From the NCBI RefSeq assembly GCF_900112815.1, contig NZ_FOND01000012.1, positions 62,001 to 126,000 on the forward strand: 64,000 bases of DNA. Direction: 5' to 3'. The notes beneath the pieces were generated by a model. That model was given only the letters and a program-made list of their open reading frames with translations, did no database searches and was not told the DNA's origin. This DNA comes from Blastococcus tunisiensis. Lineage in GTDB: Bacteria; Actinomycetota; Actinomycetes; Mycobacteriales; Geodermatophilaceae. Shown here in pieces: positions 8,512 through 16,828 of this stretch (its first letter is position 1; each line of letters starts with the position of its first letter). The translations under genes and the position numbers were made by a program.

Positions 8512-9314
8512 GGGGACGGCAGCCGGCGCCACCCCCGGCCGTCGGCGGGGCCCGGGTGGAGGTCGTGGGCCTCACCGCCGGCTACGGCCGCACGACGGTG
8601 CTGGAGTCGGTCCGGCTCACCGTCGAACCTGGCGGCTGGCTGGCGGTCATCGGGCCGAACGGATCGGGCAAGTCCACGCTGCTGCGCTCGATGCTGGGCT
8701 TCCACCCGCACGAGGGCCTGGTGCGCGTCGACGGCGTTCCGACGACCGGCATGGCGCGGAAGGACCGCGCCCGGTGCCTGGCCTACGCACCGCAGACCCC
8801 CGTCCTCCCCGAGGGGGTCACCACCGGCGACTACGTCACCCTCGGCCGGACGCCGCACCGGCCGCTGCTGGCCGCCCCCCGTGCGGTGGACCGGCAGATC
8901 GTCGCCGACGTCATGGACCGGCTCGGGCTCGGGCCGATGGCCGAGCGGCCGCTGACCACGCTGTCCGGCGGCGAGCAGCAGCGCGCGGTCCTGGCGCGGG
9001 CGCTGGCCCAGCAGCCCCGCGTGCTGTTCCTCGACGAGCCCACGGCCGCACTCGACCTGGGGCACGCCCAGCAGGTCCTCGACCTGGTCGACCGGCTCCG
9101 CCGGCAGGACGACCTGACCGTGGTGAGCACGCTGCACGACCTCACCCTGGCCGGGCAGTACGCCGACCGCCTGGCGCTGCTGTCCGGCGGCCGCGTGGTC
9201 GCCGAGGGGGCTCCCGACGAGGTGCTCACCGCCGCCGCCCTGAGCACCCACTACGGCGCCCGCGCCCAGGTGGTGCAGGGCCCGTCCGGGCCGGCCGTGC
9301 TGCCCGTGCGGTGA
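8508..9314 (+). CDS. btuD: Cobalamin ABC transporter ATP-binding protein
   Basis: Cytoplasmic ATPase of 268 residues that powers BtuFC uptake. Walker A is GPNGSGKST (49-57), the ABC signature LSGGEQQRAVLARAL, Walker B VLFLDEPTAALD and the H-loop STLHDL. It resembles the FecE/BtuD class of siderophore and B12 importers. The start ATG overlaps the btuC stop. A small GATCC hairpin at 9319-9335 follows the stop codon and may end the operon. Confidence 0.93.
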   Translation: MRGRQPAPPPAVGGARVEVVGLTAGYGRTTVLESVRLTVEPGGWLAVIGPNGSGKSTLLRSMLGFHPHEGLVRVDGVPTTGMARKDRARCLAYAPQTPVLPEGVTTGDYVTLGRTPHRPLLAAPRAVDRQIVADVMDRLGLGPMAERPLTTLSGGEQQRAVLARALAQQPRVLFLDEPTAALDLGHAQQVLDLVDRLRRQDDLTVVSTLHDLTLAGQYADRLALLSGGRVVAEGAPDEVLTAAALSTHYGARAQVVQGPSGPAVLPVR

Positions 9315-9318
9315 CCCG

Positions 9319-9335
9319 GCGATCCTCCGGATCGC
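9319..9335 (+). terminator. Short hairpin after btuD
   Basis: GCGATCC-TCC-GGATCGC is a perfect 7-bp stem with a 3-nt loop, 5 nt after the btuD stop. It is short for a terminator and has no T run, so termination is only plausible. Confidence 0.35.
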
Positions 9336-9414
9336 ACCGCGAGCTCCTGCCGTGCCCCGGCGGCCTCGAGCCACTGCGTCGTCGCCGCGCCGGCCCCTCC
9401 CGGCACCCCGCCCG

Positions 9415-10263
9415 TCACACCGCGCGGAACCGCACCCGGTCGCCGGGCCGCAGCTGCGCGGCCGCGGGGAGGTCCCCGGTGGGGACGACGCCCAGCACCG
9501 GGTAGCCACCGGTCACCGGGTGGTCGACGAGGAACAGCACCGGGGCGCCGTCCGGTGGCACCTGCACCGCGCCGGGGACCAGCCCCTCGCTCGGCAGCTC
9601 CCCGGGCCGCGCACGCTCCAGCCGCGGGCCGGCGAGCCGCAGCCCGACGCGGTCGCTGTCGGCGGTCACCGTCCACCCGGCGGTGGTGAGGGCGGTCCAC
9701 GCGGCCGGGGCCAGCCAGTCGCGGCGCGGCCCCGGCAGGACACCGAGCACCGGCCGGGACGACGGCGATCCCACCGGGGCGACGTCCACGACGGGCTCCT
9801 CCCCCGCCTGCGCCCCCACCGGGAGCGCGTCGCCGGCCCGCAGCGGCGGCGGGCCGAGACCGGACAACGTGTCCGTGCTGCGCGAACCGAGCACCCGGGG
9901 GACGTCGATCCCGCCGCGGACGGCCAGGTAGCTGCGCAGCCCGACGGCCGGGACACCCAGCGCCAGCACCTGCCCGGGGCGCAGGGTCAGCGGGGCCGCG
10001 AAGGGGGCGGCCCGGCCGTCCACCGCGACCGGGGCCGGCGCCCCGGTGACCACGACCAGCAGCGTGCGGGCGGCGCGCACCCGGAGGACCCCGGCGGTCA
10101 CCTCCACCACCGCCGCGTCCGCGTCGTTCCCCACCAGCCGGTTGGCCAGCGCCGCGGCGGCCCGGTCGGCCGCGCCCGAACGGGTCACCCCGATCGACGC
10201 CCAGCCGGGGCGCCCCCTGTCCTGGACGGTGGCCAGCGGGCCGGGAGCCAGCACCTCGAGCAC
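9415..10263 (-). CDS. pxpC: 5-oxoprolinase subunit C (biotin-dependent carboxyltransferase-like family)
   Basis: A 282-residue KipA/PxpC-type subunit. With PxpA and PxpB it forms the prokaryotic ATP-dependent 5-oxoprolinase that opens pyroglutamate to glutamate. Family features are GPLATVQDRGRPGW near the N-terminus, SGAADRAAAALANRLVGN, SYLAVRGGIDVP and VDHPVTGGYPVLG. The GTG start sits directly after the pxpB stop (TGA then GTG), so the two are tightly coupled. It is the last gene of a leftward pxpA-pxpB-pxpC unit. Confidence 0.92.
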   Translation of the reverse strand: MLEVLAPGPLATVQDRGRPGWASIGVTRSGAADRAAAALANRLVGNDADAAVVEVTAGVLRVRAARTLLVVVTGAPAPVAVDGRAAPFAAPLTLRPGQVLALGVPAVGLRSYLAVRGGIDVPRVLGSRSTDTLSGLGPPPLRAGDALPVGAQAGEEPVVDVAPVGSPSSRPVLGVLPGPRRDWLAPAAWTALTTAGWTVTADSDRVGLRLAGPRLERARPGELPSEGLVPGAVQVPPDGAPVLFLVDHPVTGGYPVLGVVPTGDLPAAAQLRPGDRVRFRAV

Positions 10264-10896
10264 TCAGCCCACCTCGCGCAGGCGCACGCGCACCCCGGGC
10301 GTCAGCAGCGCCGGAGGGTCCCGGTCGACGTCGAAGAGCACGGCGTCGGTGCGGCCGACCAGCTGCCACCCACCGGGAGAGGCGCGCGGGTAGGCGCCGG
10401 CGAACGGTCCCGCGAGGCCGACCGACCCGGCCGGCACGCGGGTGCGCGGGGTGTCCCGGCGCGGCACGTGCAGGTCGGCGGGCAGCCCGGTCAGGTAGCC
10501 GAAGCCCGGGGCGAAGCCACCGAAGGCCACGGTCAGCTCGACCGCGCCGAGCGCGGCCACCAGGCCGGCCACGTCGCGGCCGGTCAGCGCGGCCACCTCG
10601 GCGAGGTCGGGCCCGTCGAACACGACCGGCAGCTCGACCAGCGGACCCTCGTCCGGCCCGGGAGCGGGACCGGGGGCGAGGCGGCGCACCGCTGCCGCGT
10701 CCTGCTCGGTCGGTGCGCGGTCCAGGACGACCAGGACGGTGCGGGCGGCCGGAACCAGCTCCACCTGCCCGCGCAGCGGGGCCCGCTCCAGCGCGGTCCG
10801 GACGGCGGAGACCGCCGCGAGGTCCGCCACCTCCACCAGCAGTGCCCGGTCCCCGCAGGGCAGCACCGTCGGGCCCTGCTCCCCGCTCGGTTCCAC
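10264..10896 (-). CDS. pxpB: 5-oxoprolinase subunit B (KipI-like)
   Basis: A 210-residue KipI/PxpB family protein, the ATPase-side partner of PxpC in 5-oxoproline cleavage. It opens with LPCGDRALLVEVADL and carries the family core TVAFGGFAPGFGYLTGLP and the Arg-rich PRRDTPRTRVPAGSVGLAG. The GTG at 10896 is chosen because homology begins a few residues later. The frame is open to 10959, so a longer N-terminus cannot be excluded. It lies between pxpA (98 nt upstream) and pxpC (adjacent). Confidence 0.9.
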   Translation of the reverse strand: MEPSGEQGPTVLPCGDRALLVEVADLAAVSAVRTALERAPLRGQVELVPAARTVLVVLDRAPTEQDAAAVRRLAPGPAPGPDEGPLVELPVVFDGPDLAEVAALTGRDVAGLVAALGAVELTVAFGGFAPGFGYLTGLPADLHVPRRDTPRTRVPAGSVGLAGPFAGAYPRASPGGWQLVGRTDAVLFDVDRDPPALLTPGVRVRLREVG

Positions 10897-10994
10897 GGAG
10901 CAATGATCGGTGGTCCACCGGTTCCCTGACCAGCGGCGACACCGCCCCGTGCGCCGCACCTGCGGGACCGCCGCCGCGGCGGCGACCGGACCGG

Positions 10995-11765
10995 TCAGCC
11001 GGAGAACGGGCGGAGCGCGATCCCCGCCCCGGTCAGCGCCGCCCGGACGGCCCGGGCGATCGCCGCCGCGCCGGGCGTGTCCCCGTGCACGCAGATCGAC
11101 TCGACCGGCATGAGCAGCGCCGTCCCGTCCACGGCCTCGACCACCCCGTCGGCCGCCATGCGCACCGCGCGGGCGGCCACGGTGGCCGGCTCCTCGACGA
11201 GTGCACCCGGGGACCGCCGCGGCACCAGCCGGCCCCCCGGCGTGTACCCGCGGTCGGCGAACCCCTCGGGGACCGGGCGCAGACCGGCCGCCTCGGCCGA
11301 CCGCAGCAGCGCGGACCCCGGCAGGCCCAGGAGCGGCAGACGGCGGTCGAAGGCCAGCACCGCGTCGACGACCGCGGCCGCCTGGCCCTCGTGGGTGACC
11401 GCCGCGTTGTAGAGGGCGCCGTGCGGCTTGACGTAGGACACCCGGGTGCCCACGGAGCGGGCGATGCCGTCGAGCGCGGCGAGCTGGTAGAGCACGTCGT
11501 CGGCCAGCTCGGCCGGGTCGACGTCGATGAACCGCCGGCCGAACCCGGCCAGGTCGCGGTAGGAGACCTGGGCGCCGACCGCCACGCCGGCCGCCGCCGC
11601 CCCGGCGCAGACCCGCCGCATCGTGGCCGGGTCACCGGCGTGGAAGCCGCAGGCCACGTTCGCGCTGGTGACCACGGCGAGGAGCGCGTCGTCGTCCCCC
11701 AGCCGCCAGACCCCGAAGCCCTCACCGAGGTCGGCGTTGAGGTCGATGCCGTGCGGGTTCGTCAC
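10995..11765 (-). CDS. pxpA: 5-oxoprolinase subunit A (LamB/YcsF family)
   Basis: A 256-residue LamB/YcsF protein that supplies part of the 5-oxoprolinase active site. The signature is at the N-terminus, [11 protein letters not shown], followed by [13 protein letters not shown] and [12 protein letters not shown], all near-invariant in the family. It heads the pxpABC operon, which recycles pyroglutamate formed spontaneously from glutamine and glutathione-like compounds. GACACT lies 6 nt before the GTG start, an imperfect -10, so this gene may also be leaderless. Confidence 0.94.
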   Translation of the reverse strand: MTNPHGIDLNADLGEGFGVWRLGDDDALLAVVTSANVACGFHAGDPATMRRVCAGAAAAGVAVGAQVSYRDLAGFGRRFIDVDPAELADDVLYQLAALDGIARSVGTRVSYVKPHGALYNAAVTHEGQAAAVVDAVLAFDRRLPLLGLPGSALLRSAEAAGLRPVPEGFADRGYTPGGRLVPRRSPGALVEEPATVAARAVRMAADGVVEAVDGTALLMPVESICVHGDTPGAAAIARAVRAALTGAGIALRPFSG

Positions 11766-11780
11766 CGGCGCAGTGTCGCA

Positions 11781-11811
11781 CCGGTGCCCCGCTCGGCGAG
11801 CGGGGCACCGG
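11781..11811 (-). terminator. Terminator hairpin of the zinc alcohol dehydrogenase gene
   Basis: A perfect 13-bp stem with a 5-nt loop (arms CCGGTGCCCCGCT and AGCGGGGCACCGG) lies just after the stop codon at 11818. It separates this gene from pxpA. Confidence 0.7.
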
Positions 11812-11817
11812 GGAGGC

Positions 11818-13005
11818 TCACAGCTCGGGCTTGAGCTGCACCTTCACGACCCCGTCGCTCTTCTCCTGGAACTTCCGGTACATCTCCGGGGCCTGCGACA
11901 GCGGGACCCGGTGGGTGGCGAACGTGTCGCAGCCCAGCGGGTCGTCGTCGGTCAGCAGCGGCATGATCTCGGGGATCCACCGCTTGACGTTGCACTGGCC
12001 CATGTGCAGCGCGATCTGCTTGTCGAAGAGCGTCAGCATCGGGATCGGATCGGCCATCCCGCCGTACACCCCGGACAGCGAGATCGTGCCGCCGCGGCGG
12101 ACGATGTCGATGGCCGAGTACAGCGCGTCGAGGCGGTCGACCCCCGCCGTCTGCATCAACGGCGCGGAGATCGCCTTGGGCAGCAGACCGGCCGCCTTCT
12201 GGACGAACGTCGTCGCCGGTGACCCGTGCGCCTCGAGGCCCACGGCGTCCAGCACCGAGTCCGGGCCGCGGCCGCCGGTCAGGTCCCGGATGGTGTCGCC
12301 GAGGTCGTCCTCGTGCTCGCGCAGGTCGACGACCTCGATGCCCCGTGCGCGCACCCGCTCGAGCCGCTCGGGCACCAGGTCGACGCCGATCACCCGGTAG
12401 CCCTTGTGCTGGGCGATCCGGCAGGCGAAGTCACCGATCGGCCCCAGTCCGAGGACGACCAGCGTGCCCCCCTCGGGGACGGCGGCGTACTCCACGCCCT
12501 GCCAGGCGGTGGGCAGGATGTCCGACAGGTAGGCGAAGCGGTCGTCCGCCGGCCCCTCGGGCAGCTTGATGTGCGTGAACTGCGCCTGCGGCACCCGCAG
12601 GTACTCAGCCTGGCCTCCGGGGATCTCCCCGTAGAGCTTGGAGAAGCCGAAGAGCGCGGCACCCATGCCCTGATCGCGCACCTGGGTCGTCTCGCACTGG
12701 GTGTACAGCTGCTGCCGGCACATCCAGCAGTGCCCGCAGGAGATCTGGAACGGGATGGCGACCCGGTCACCGACCTTCAGGTCGGTCACGCCGGTGCCCA
12801 CCTCGACGACCTGACCCATGCTCTCGTGGCCGAGGATGTCACCCACGCCCATGAAGGGCGACAGCGGCTCGTACAGGTGCAGGTCCGAGCCGCAGATGTT
12901 CGACGTCGTGACCCGGATGACCGCGTCGGTCGGCTCCTGCACGAACGGGTCGGGCACCTCCTCGACGCGTACGTCACGCTGACCGTGCCAGGTCACTGCC
13001 TTCAT
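11818..13005 (-). CDS. Zinc-dependent alcohol dehydrogenase (formaldehyde dehydrogenase-like)
   Basis: Medium-chain dehydrogenase of 395 residues. Catalytic zinc ligands are visible in SNICGSD (C38) and GHES (H60, E61). The structural zinc Cys cluster is [15 protein letters not shown] (C90, C93, C96, C104). The Rossmann motif is [13 protein letters not shown]. It resembles the glutathione-independent formaldehyde dehydrogenase-like group; the substrate is unknown. The ATG has GGGGAG upstream and a terminator hairpin follows the stop. The frame remains open to 13422, but that stretch is a remnant of another gene. It is divergent from a second zinc alcohol dehydrogenase across a 50-bp dyad. Confidence 0.9.
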   Translation of the reverse strand: MKAVTWHGQRDVRVEEVPDPFVQEPTDAVIRVTTSNICGSDLHLYEPLSPFMGVGDILGHESMGQVVEVGTGVTDLKVGDRVAIPFQISCGHCWMCRQQLYTQCETTQVRDQGMGAALFGFSKLYGEIPGGQAEYLRVPQAQFTHIKLPEGPADDRFAYLSDILPTAWQGVEYAAVPEGGTLVVLGLGPIGDFACRIAQHKGYRVIGVDLVPERLERVRARGIEVVDLREHEDDLGDTIRDLTGGRGPDSVLDAVGLEAHGSPATTFVQKAAGLLPKAISAPLMQTAGVDRLDALYSAIDIVRRGGTISLSGVYGGMADPIPMLTLFDKQIALHMGQCNVKRWIPEIMPLLTDDDPLGCDTFATHRVPLSQAPEMYRKFQEKSDGVVKVQLKPEL

Positions 13006-13140
13006 GGGACTCCCCGTCGTCGTGCGGCCCGCGGTCGAACCGTCGTCCCGGGCGGAGTGCCCACGTCCGGGAACCGGTAACCCAGTGAGGTGGTCACCGG
13101 ACCGGTGTCCGTCGACCGCCGTCGCACAGGTCCGGCAGAG

Positions 13141-13190
13141 GGATCCACATGTCGCGATGTCGACATGGCGACATGGCGACATGTGGATCC
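13141..13190. repeat. 50-bp dyad with tandem CGACAT units between divergent alcohol dehydrogenases
   Basis: The two 15-bp ends, GGATCCACATGTCGC and GCGACATGTGGATCC, are perfect inverted repeats. Inside lies the palindrome ATGTCGACAT and tandem CGACATGG units. In all, ATGTCG or its complement CGACAT occurs five times. It lies 136 nt from the start of one alcohol dehydrogenase gene and 364 nt from the other. It could be a multi-site operator or a hairpin in RNA from either strand. Confidence 0.8.
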
Positions 13191-13215
13191 TCCCGGTCCT
13201 CGCCGTCCCCGTCGA

Positions 13216-13422
13216 CCCCTGACAACCGGTCTGGCCGGCGTCCCGGTGACCGGCCCCCACCGGCTTGGCCTCCGGCGAGCCGCGCTGCCGCTGCTCGCCG
13301 TTGAAGGCGGCCCAGCCGGCGACGGACGACGCGAGCCAGGTCAGCAGGAAGAGCGCCCACGCCGCGAGATCTCGTCGGAGGAGGTGCGTGCCGCAGGTGT
13401 ATCGCCACCTCTTCGCCACCAC
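13216..13422 (-). pseudogene. Remnant of a DUF6766-type membrane protein with internal deletion
   Basis: On the minus strand about 69 codons read as a hydrophobic helix, WALFLLTWLASSVAGWAAFN, joined directly to EQRQRGSPEAKPVGAGH. From memory, DUF6766 proteins have the first motif near the start of a repeat and a GSPESKPVGA-like motif at the C-terminus, with about 40-60 residues between. Here that middle is missing. The frame then runs into the 5' region of the dehydrogenase without a stop. The family assignment is from recall, not a search. Confidence 0.5.
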
Positions 13423-13553
13423 CGCAGGATCCGAGGAGGTGCGCTCCGAATCACGTGCCGATGTGCAACACTATGACTCGGACGATCTGTTCCGAACTAT
13501 CTGGGCTCGGCCCGGTGCTCCCGGACGGGCGATGTGAACTGGAGGCCACTGAA

Positions 13554-14675
13554 GTGAAGACGCAGGGCGCGATCATCCGACAGGTGCCGGGGCGCTACGA
13601 GACGGCGGAACTCGAGCTGGACGAGGCAGGTCCGGGCGAGCTCACCGTGAAGATGGTGGCCTCGGGGTTGTGCCACACCGATGACCATGTCGCCACCGGC
13701 GACATGGAGTACGGGATCTACCCGGTCTGCGGCGGTCATGAGGGTGCCGGCGTCGTCGTCCAGGTCGGCGAGGCCGTCCGTGGATGGTCCGAGGGTGACC
13801 ACGTCGTCTTCTCCTTCCTGCCGGCCTGCGGGAAGTGCCGCTGGTGTGCGCGGGGCATGCAGAACCTCTGCGACCGTGGTGCCGGCCTGATGAACGGCTC
13901 GCGGCTGGATGACCCGACGAGCTTCCGGATGCGCCTGGACGGGCAGCCGGTCGGGCAGATGTTCGGCATCTCGACCTTCAGCCAGTACACGACCGTCGAC
14001 GTGGACAACGCCGTCAAGGTGCCGGTCGACGCGCCGCTGGAGAGCCTCTGCCTGCTCGGGTGCGGAGTCGGCACTGGCTGGGGGTCCGCGGTGAACCTCG
14101 CCGACATCTACCCCGGGGACACCGTCATCGTGATGGGGGTCGGCGGAATCGGCATCAACGCCGTCCAGGGTGCCGTGCACTCCGGCGCGGGCCAGGTCAT
14201 CGCGGTCGACCCCGTGGCCTTCAAGCGCGAAAAGGCGATGGAGTTCGGCGCCACCCACGTGGTCGAGAACATCGAGGAGGGGGCCGAACTGGCCCGGACG
14301 TTCACCAACGGTCAGGGAGCCGACGCCACGATCGTCACCGTCGGGGTGACCACCCCCGAGCACGTCTCGCAGGCATTCTCCTCCATCCGTAAGGCAGGCA
14401 CGGTGGTCGTGACGGGGGTCGGCGATATCACCCGGACCGACCTGTCGTTGTCCATCGGTGAGCTGACCGTCTTCCAGAAGCGCCTGCAGGGATCGTTGTT
14501 CGGCGCCTCCAACCCCACTGCGGACATCCCGTGGCTCGTCGACCTCTACACGCGGGGCCAGCTGAAGCTCGACGAGCTGATCACGCACCGGTACACGCTC
14601 GACCAGGTGGCGCAGGGCTACGAGGACATGCACGCGGGCAAGAACATCCGGGGCATCGTCGTCTACGACGCCTGA
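13554..14675 (+). CDS. NDMA-dependent zinc alcohol dehydrogenase
   Basis: A 373-residue medium-chain dehydrogenase. Catalytic ligands are C40 (SGLCHTDDH) and H62/E63 (GGHEGAG). The structural zinc ligands are C92, C95, C98 and C106 (ACGKCRWCARGMQNLC). The NAD motif is VMGVGGIGINAVQGA. Length and opening motifs match the actinobacterial NDMA-dependent alcohol dehydrogenases, which hold NAD(H) tightly and in some species oxidise methanol or formaldehyde equivalents. GTG 13554 is chosen because GGAGG lies 8 nt upstream. A strong terminator follows. A 10-bp inverted repeat (13685-13707) in the coding region repeats the CATGTCGC/GCGACATG core seen at 13141-13190. Confidence 0.92.
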   Translation: MKTQGAIIRQVPGRYETAELELDEAGPGELTVKMVASGLCHTDDHVATGDMEYGIYPVCGGHEGAGVVVQVGEAVRGWSEGDHVVFSFLPACGKCRWCARGMQNLCDRGAGLMNGSRLDDPTSFRMRLDGQPVGQMFGISTFSQYTTVDVDNAVKVPVDAPLESLCLLGCGVGTGWGSAVNLADIYPGDTVIVMGVGGIGINAVQGAVHSGAGQVIAVDPVAFKREKAMEFGATHVVENIEEGAELARTFTNGQGADATIVTVGVTTPEHVSQAFSSIRKAGTVVVTGVGDITRTDLSLSIGELTVFQKRLQGSLFGASNPTADIPWLVDLYTRGQLKLDELITHRYTLDQVAQGYEDMHAGKNIRGIVVYDA

Positions 14676-14695
14676 ACGACATCGGCGCCCGGTGC

Positions 14696-14732
14696 CCCAC
14701 CCGGATGCGGAGGCCGACCGCATCCGGGTGGG
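14696..14732 (+). terminator. Terminator after the NDMA-dependent alcohol dehydrogenase
   Basis: Perfect 15-bp stem (CCCACCCGGATGCGG paired with CCGCATCCGGGTGGG) and a 7-nt loop, 20 nt after the stop. There is no T tract, as is usual in high-GC actinobacteria. Confidence 0.75.
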
Positions 14733-14796
14733 TGCCGGGTGCGGTCGGCGACCGAGGGGCGGACGATCTTCTGCCAGACTCGGCTCGCCGGGGTAG

Positions 14797-15121
14797 CAGA
14801 TCCCCTTCCACTCCTCCGGGCGCGCCAGCCTGGGCGTCGAGTGGGAGCTCCAACCGATCGACCCGCGGACCCGTCAGCCGACGTCGGGGGCGACCGAGAT
14901 CCTGGCCGAGATCACGCCCGAGGGCCTCGAGGAGCGTCCCGAGGCCAAGCACGAGTTGCTGCCGCCGACCATCGAGATCATCACCGGGATCTGCACCGCC
15001 GTCGCCGCGGCGAAGGCCGACCTGACCGGCACGCTCGCCGAGCTGGTCGACGCCGCCGAGTCATGCGGCCTGGCTCGTGATGTGCGCCGGCAGTCACCCC
15101 TTCACCCGGTGGGACTCCCAG
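14797..15121 (+). pseudogene. Remnant of a carboxylate-amine ligase (GCS2/YbdK family)
   Basis: The translation opens with FHSSGRASLGVEWELQPID, followed by ELLPPTIEIITGICTAVAAA and TGTLAELVDAAESCGLA. These match the N-terminal third of YbdK-type glutamate-cysteine ligase homologues. A stop precedes it and no start is visible. Near 15075 the reading frame shifts: the next family motif, MCAGSHPFTRW, is found in another frame. Everything after RWDSQ is missing. The gene is truncated and frameshifted, so it cannot make a working enzyme. Confidence 0.7.
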
Positions 15122-15132
15122 GACAGCTCCCC

Positions 15133-15249
15133 TGCGAGGACGCCGAGGCGACGGTCGCGGCGGTCGCCGGAGCCGTCGAGGGGCACCTCGCCGGGGCCCG
15201 GCACGAGGCCGACGACCTCGCCGTCCTGGTCCTCGCCGTTCCCGCCTGA
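15133..15249 (+). pseudogene. C-terminal scrap resembling a PP2C/SpoIIE-type phosphatase
   Basis: The last 38 codons before TGA read CEDAEATVAAVAGAVEGHL and HEADDLAVLVLAVPA. The ending resembles the DDxAVLVLR-type C-terminus of RsbU/SpoIIE phosphatases. It follows the ligase remnant directly, which suggests a deletion joined two broken genes. The match is short and from memory. Confidence 0.4.
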
Positions 15250-15318
15250 CCCGCCGGCCGGGCGACCCACCGCCGATCGCCGCCGGGCCGGTACGCCGCT
15301 GCCGGTTACCGTGACGAC

Positions 15319-16821
15319 ATGGCTCGGGTGGTCGTGATCGGTGCGGGCCTGGGCGGCCTCGCCGCGGCCGCGCGCCTGACCGCGACCGGCCACTGCGTGA
15401 CCGTGCTCGAGCAGGCCCACCGGGTGGGCGGGAAGCTCGGCACCTACGCGCGGGACGGCCACGTGTTCGACACCGGGCCGAGCCTGGTCACCCTGCCGCA
15501 GGTCTACCGCGACCTCTTCGCCGCCACCGGCGCACCCCTCGAGGCCGTGGTCGACCTCGTGCGCCTGGACCCGGCGGTCGCGTACCGGTTCCCCGACGGC
15601 ACCGGGCTGTCGGTGCCCGGAACCGCGCCGGAGATCGCGCGGGCGCTCACCGACGCACTCGGTGCGGGGGCCGCCGAGCAGTGGACGGCCCTGCTCGACC
15701 GCGCGGCGGCGATGTGGCGGATCAGCGAGGAGCCGTTCCTCCGCCGGCCGCTCCAGGGGGTGGCGACCCTCGCCCGCCTCGCCCGCAACCCGGCCGACGT
15801 CACGACCATCGCCCCCTGGCGGACCCTGCGCGGTCTCGGGGAGCGGCAGCTGGACGATCCCCGCCTGCGGATGCTGCTGGACCGGTACGCCACCTACTCC
15901 GGATCGGACCCCCGGCGGGCTCCGGCCGTGCTGGCCACCGTCCCGTACGCCGAGCAGACGTTCGGCTCCTGGTACGTCCGGGGCGGGCTGCACCGCCTGG
16001 CGCTGGCCCTCGCCGAGCGGGCCACGGGGCACGGCGCCGTCCTCCGGACCGGGAGCGCCGTCCGCCGGGTGCTCGTCGAGGGAGGCCGCGCCGCCGGGGT
16101 GGAGATCGCCGGCGGGGAACGGCTGGCCGCCGACGTCGTCGTCTCCGGCATCGACGCCGCCGCGCTGTACGCCGACCTGCTCCCCGCCGACCGGCGTACC
16201 CGCCCGGCCCGCCGCGACCTGGGCCGGGCCGCCCCGTCGCTGTCCGGCGTGGTCCTGCTGCTCGCCCTGCGCGGCCGCACCACCGGGCTGGCCCACCACA
16301 CCGTGCTGTTCCCCGAGGACTACGACGCGGAGTTCGACGCCGTCTTCGGTACCGGCCGCTTCCGGGGGGCGCCCCGCCCGGTGGCCGACCCCACCGTGTA
16401 CGTCAGCGCCCCGGACGATCCGGCGCTGCGCCCGGACGAGGACAGCGAGTCCTGGTTCGTGCTGGTGAACGCGCCGCGGCACGACCCGGCCGGCGGGGTC
16501 GACTGGGACGAGCCGGGCCTGGCCGGCCGCTACGCCGGGGAGGTCCTCGACGTCCTCGCCCGCCGCGGCATGGACGTGCGCGACCGGCTGCGCTGGTGCG
16601 AGGTGCGGACACCGGCCGACCTGGCCCGCGACACCGGCAGCGTGGGGGGCTCGATCTACGGCTCGTCGAGCAACGGCGCGCGTGCCGCGTTCCTCCGCCC
16701 CGCCAACGCCTCCCCCGTCCCGGGCCTGTTCCTGGTCGGCGGCTCGTCGCACCCCGGCGGGGGCCTGCCGCTCGTCGCCCTGTCCGCGCAGATCGTGGCG
16801 GACCTCGTCGGTCCCGCCTGA
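15319..16821 (+). CDS. Phytoene desaturase-like FAD oxidoreductase (CrtI/CrtN family)
   Basis: A 500-residue amine-oxidase-fold flavoprotein. The N-terminal dinucleotide motif is VVIGAGLGGLAAAARL, followed by VLEQAHRVGGKLGTY. The C-terminal FAD-binding motif is GLFLVGGSSHPGGGLPLVAL. These are hallmarks of carotenoid desaturases and related ketolases/isomerases. No crtB or crtE lies nearby, so the carotenoid step cannot be fixed. A TACCGT -10 box lies 6 nt before ATG, suggesting a leaderless mRNA. It is convergent with the neighbouring methyltransferase gene, ending 7 nt from it. Confidence 0.87.
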   Translation: MARVVVIGAGLGGLAAAARLTATGHCVTVLEQAHRVGGKLGTYARDGHVFDTGPSLVTLPQVYRDLFAATGAPLEAVVDLVRLDPAVAYRFPDGTGLSVPGTAPEIARALTDALGAGAAEQWTALLDRAAAMWRISEEPFLRRPLQGVATLARLARNPADVTTIAPWRTLRGLGERQLDDPRLRMLLDRYATYSGSDPRRAPAVLATVPYAEQTFGSWYVRGGLHRLALALAERATGHGAVLRTGSAVRRVLVEGGRAAGVEIAGGERLAADVVVSGIDAAALYADLLPADRRTRPARRDLGRAAPSLSGVVLLLALRGRTTGLAHHTVLFPEDYDAEFDAVFGTGRFRGAPRPVADPTVYVSAPDDPALRPDEDSESWFVLVNAPRHDPAGGVDWDEPGLAGRYAGEVLDVLARRGMDVRDRLRWCEVRTPADLARDTGSVGGSIYGSSSNGARAAFLRPANASPVPGLFLVGGSSHPGGGLPLVALSAQIVADLVGPA

Positions 16822-16828
16822 GCCCGCC

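Noticed and set aside
13006-13422. In-frame N-terminal extension of the zinc alcohol dehydrogenase to 534 residues
   Set aside because: The conserved enzyme starts at the ATG at 13005, with a good ribosome site. The extension reads as a different family's remnant and crosses the 50-bp dyad.
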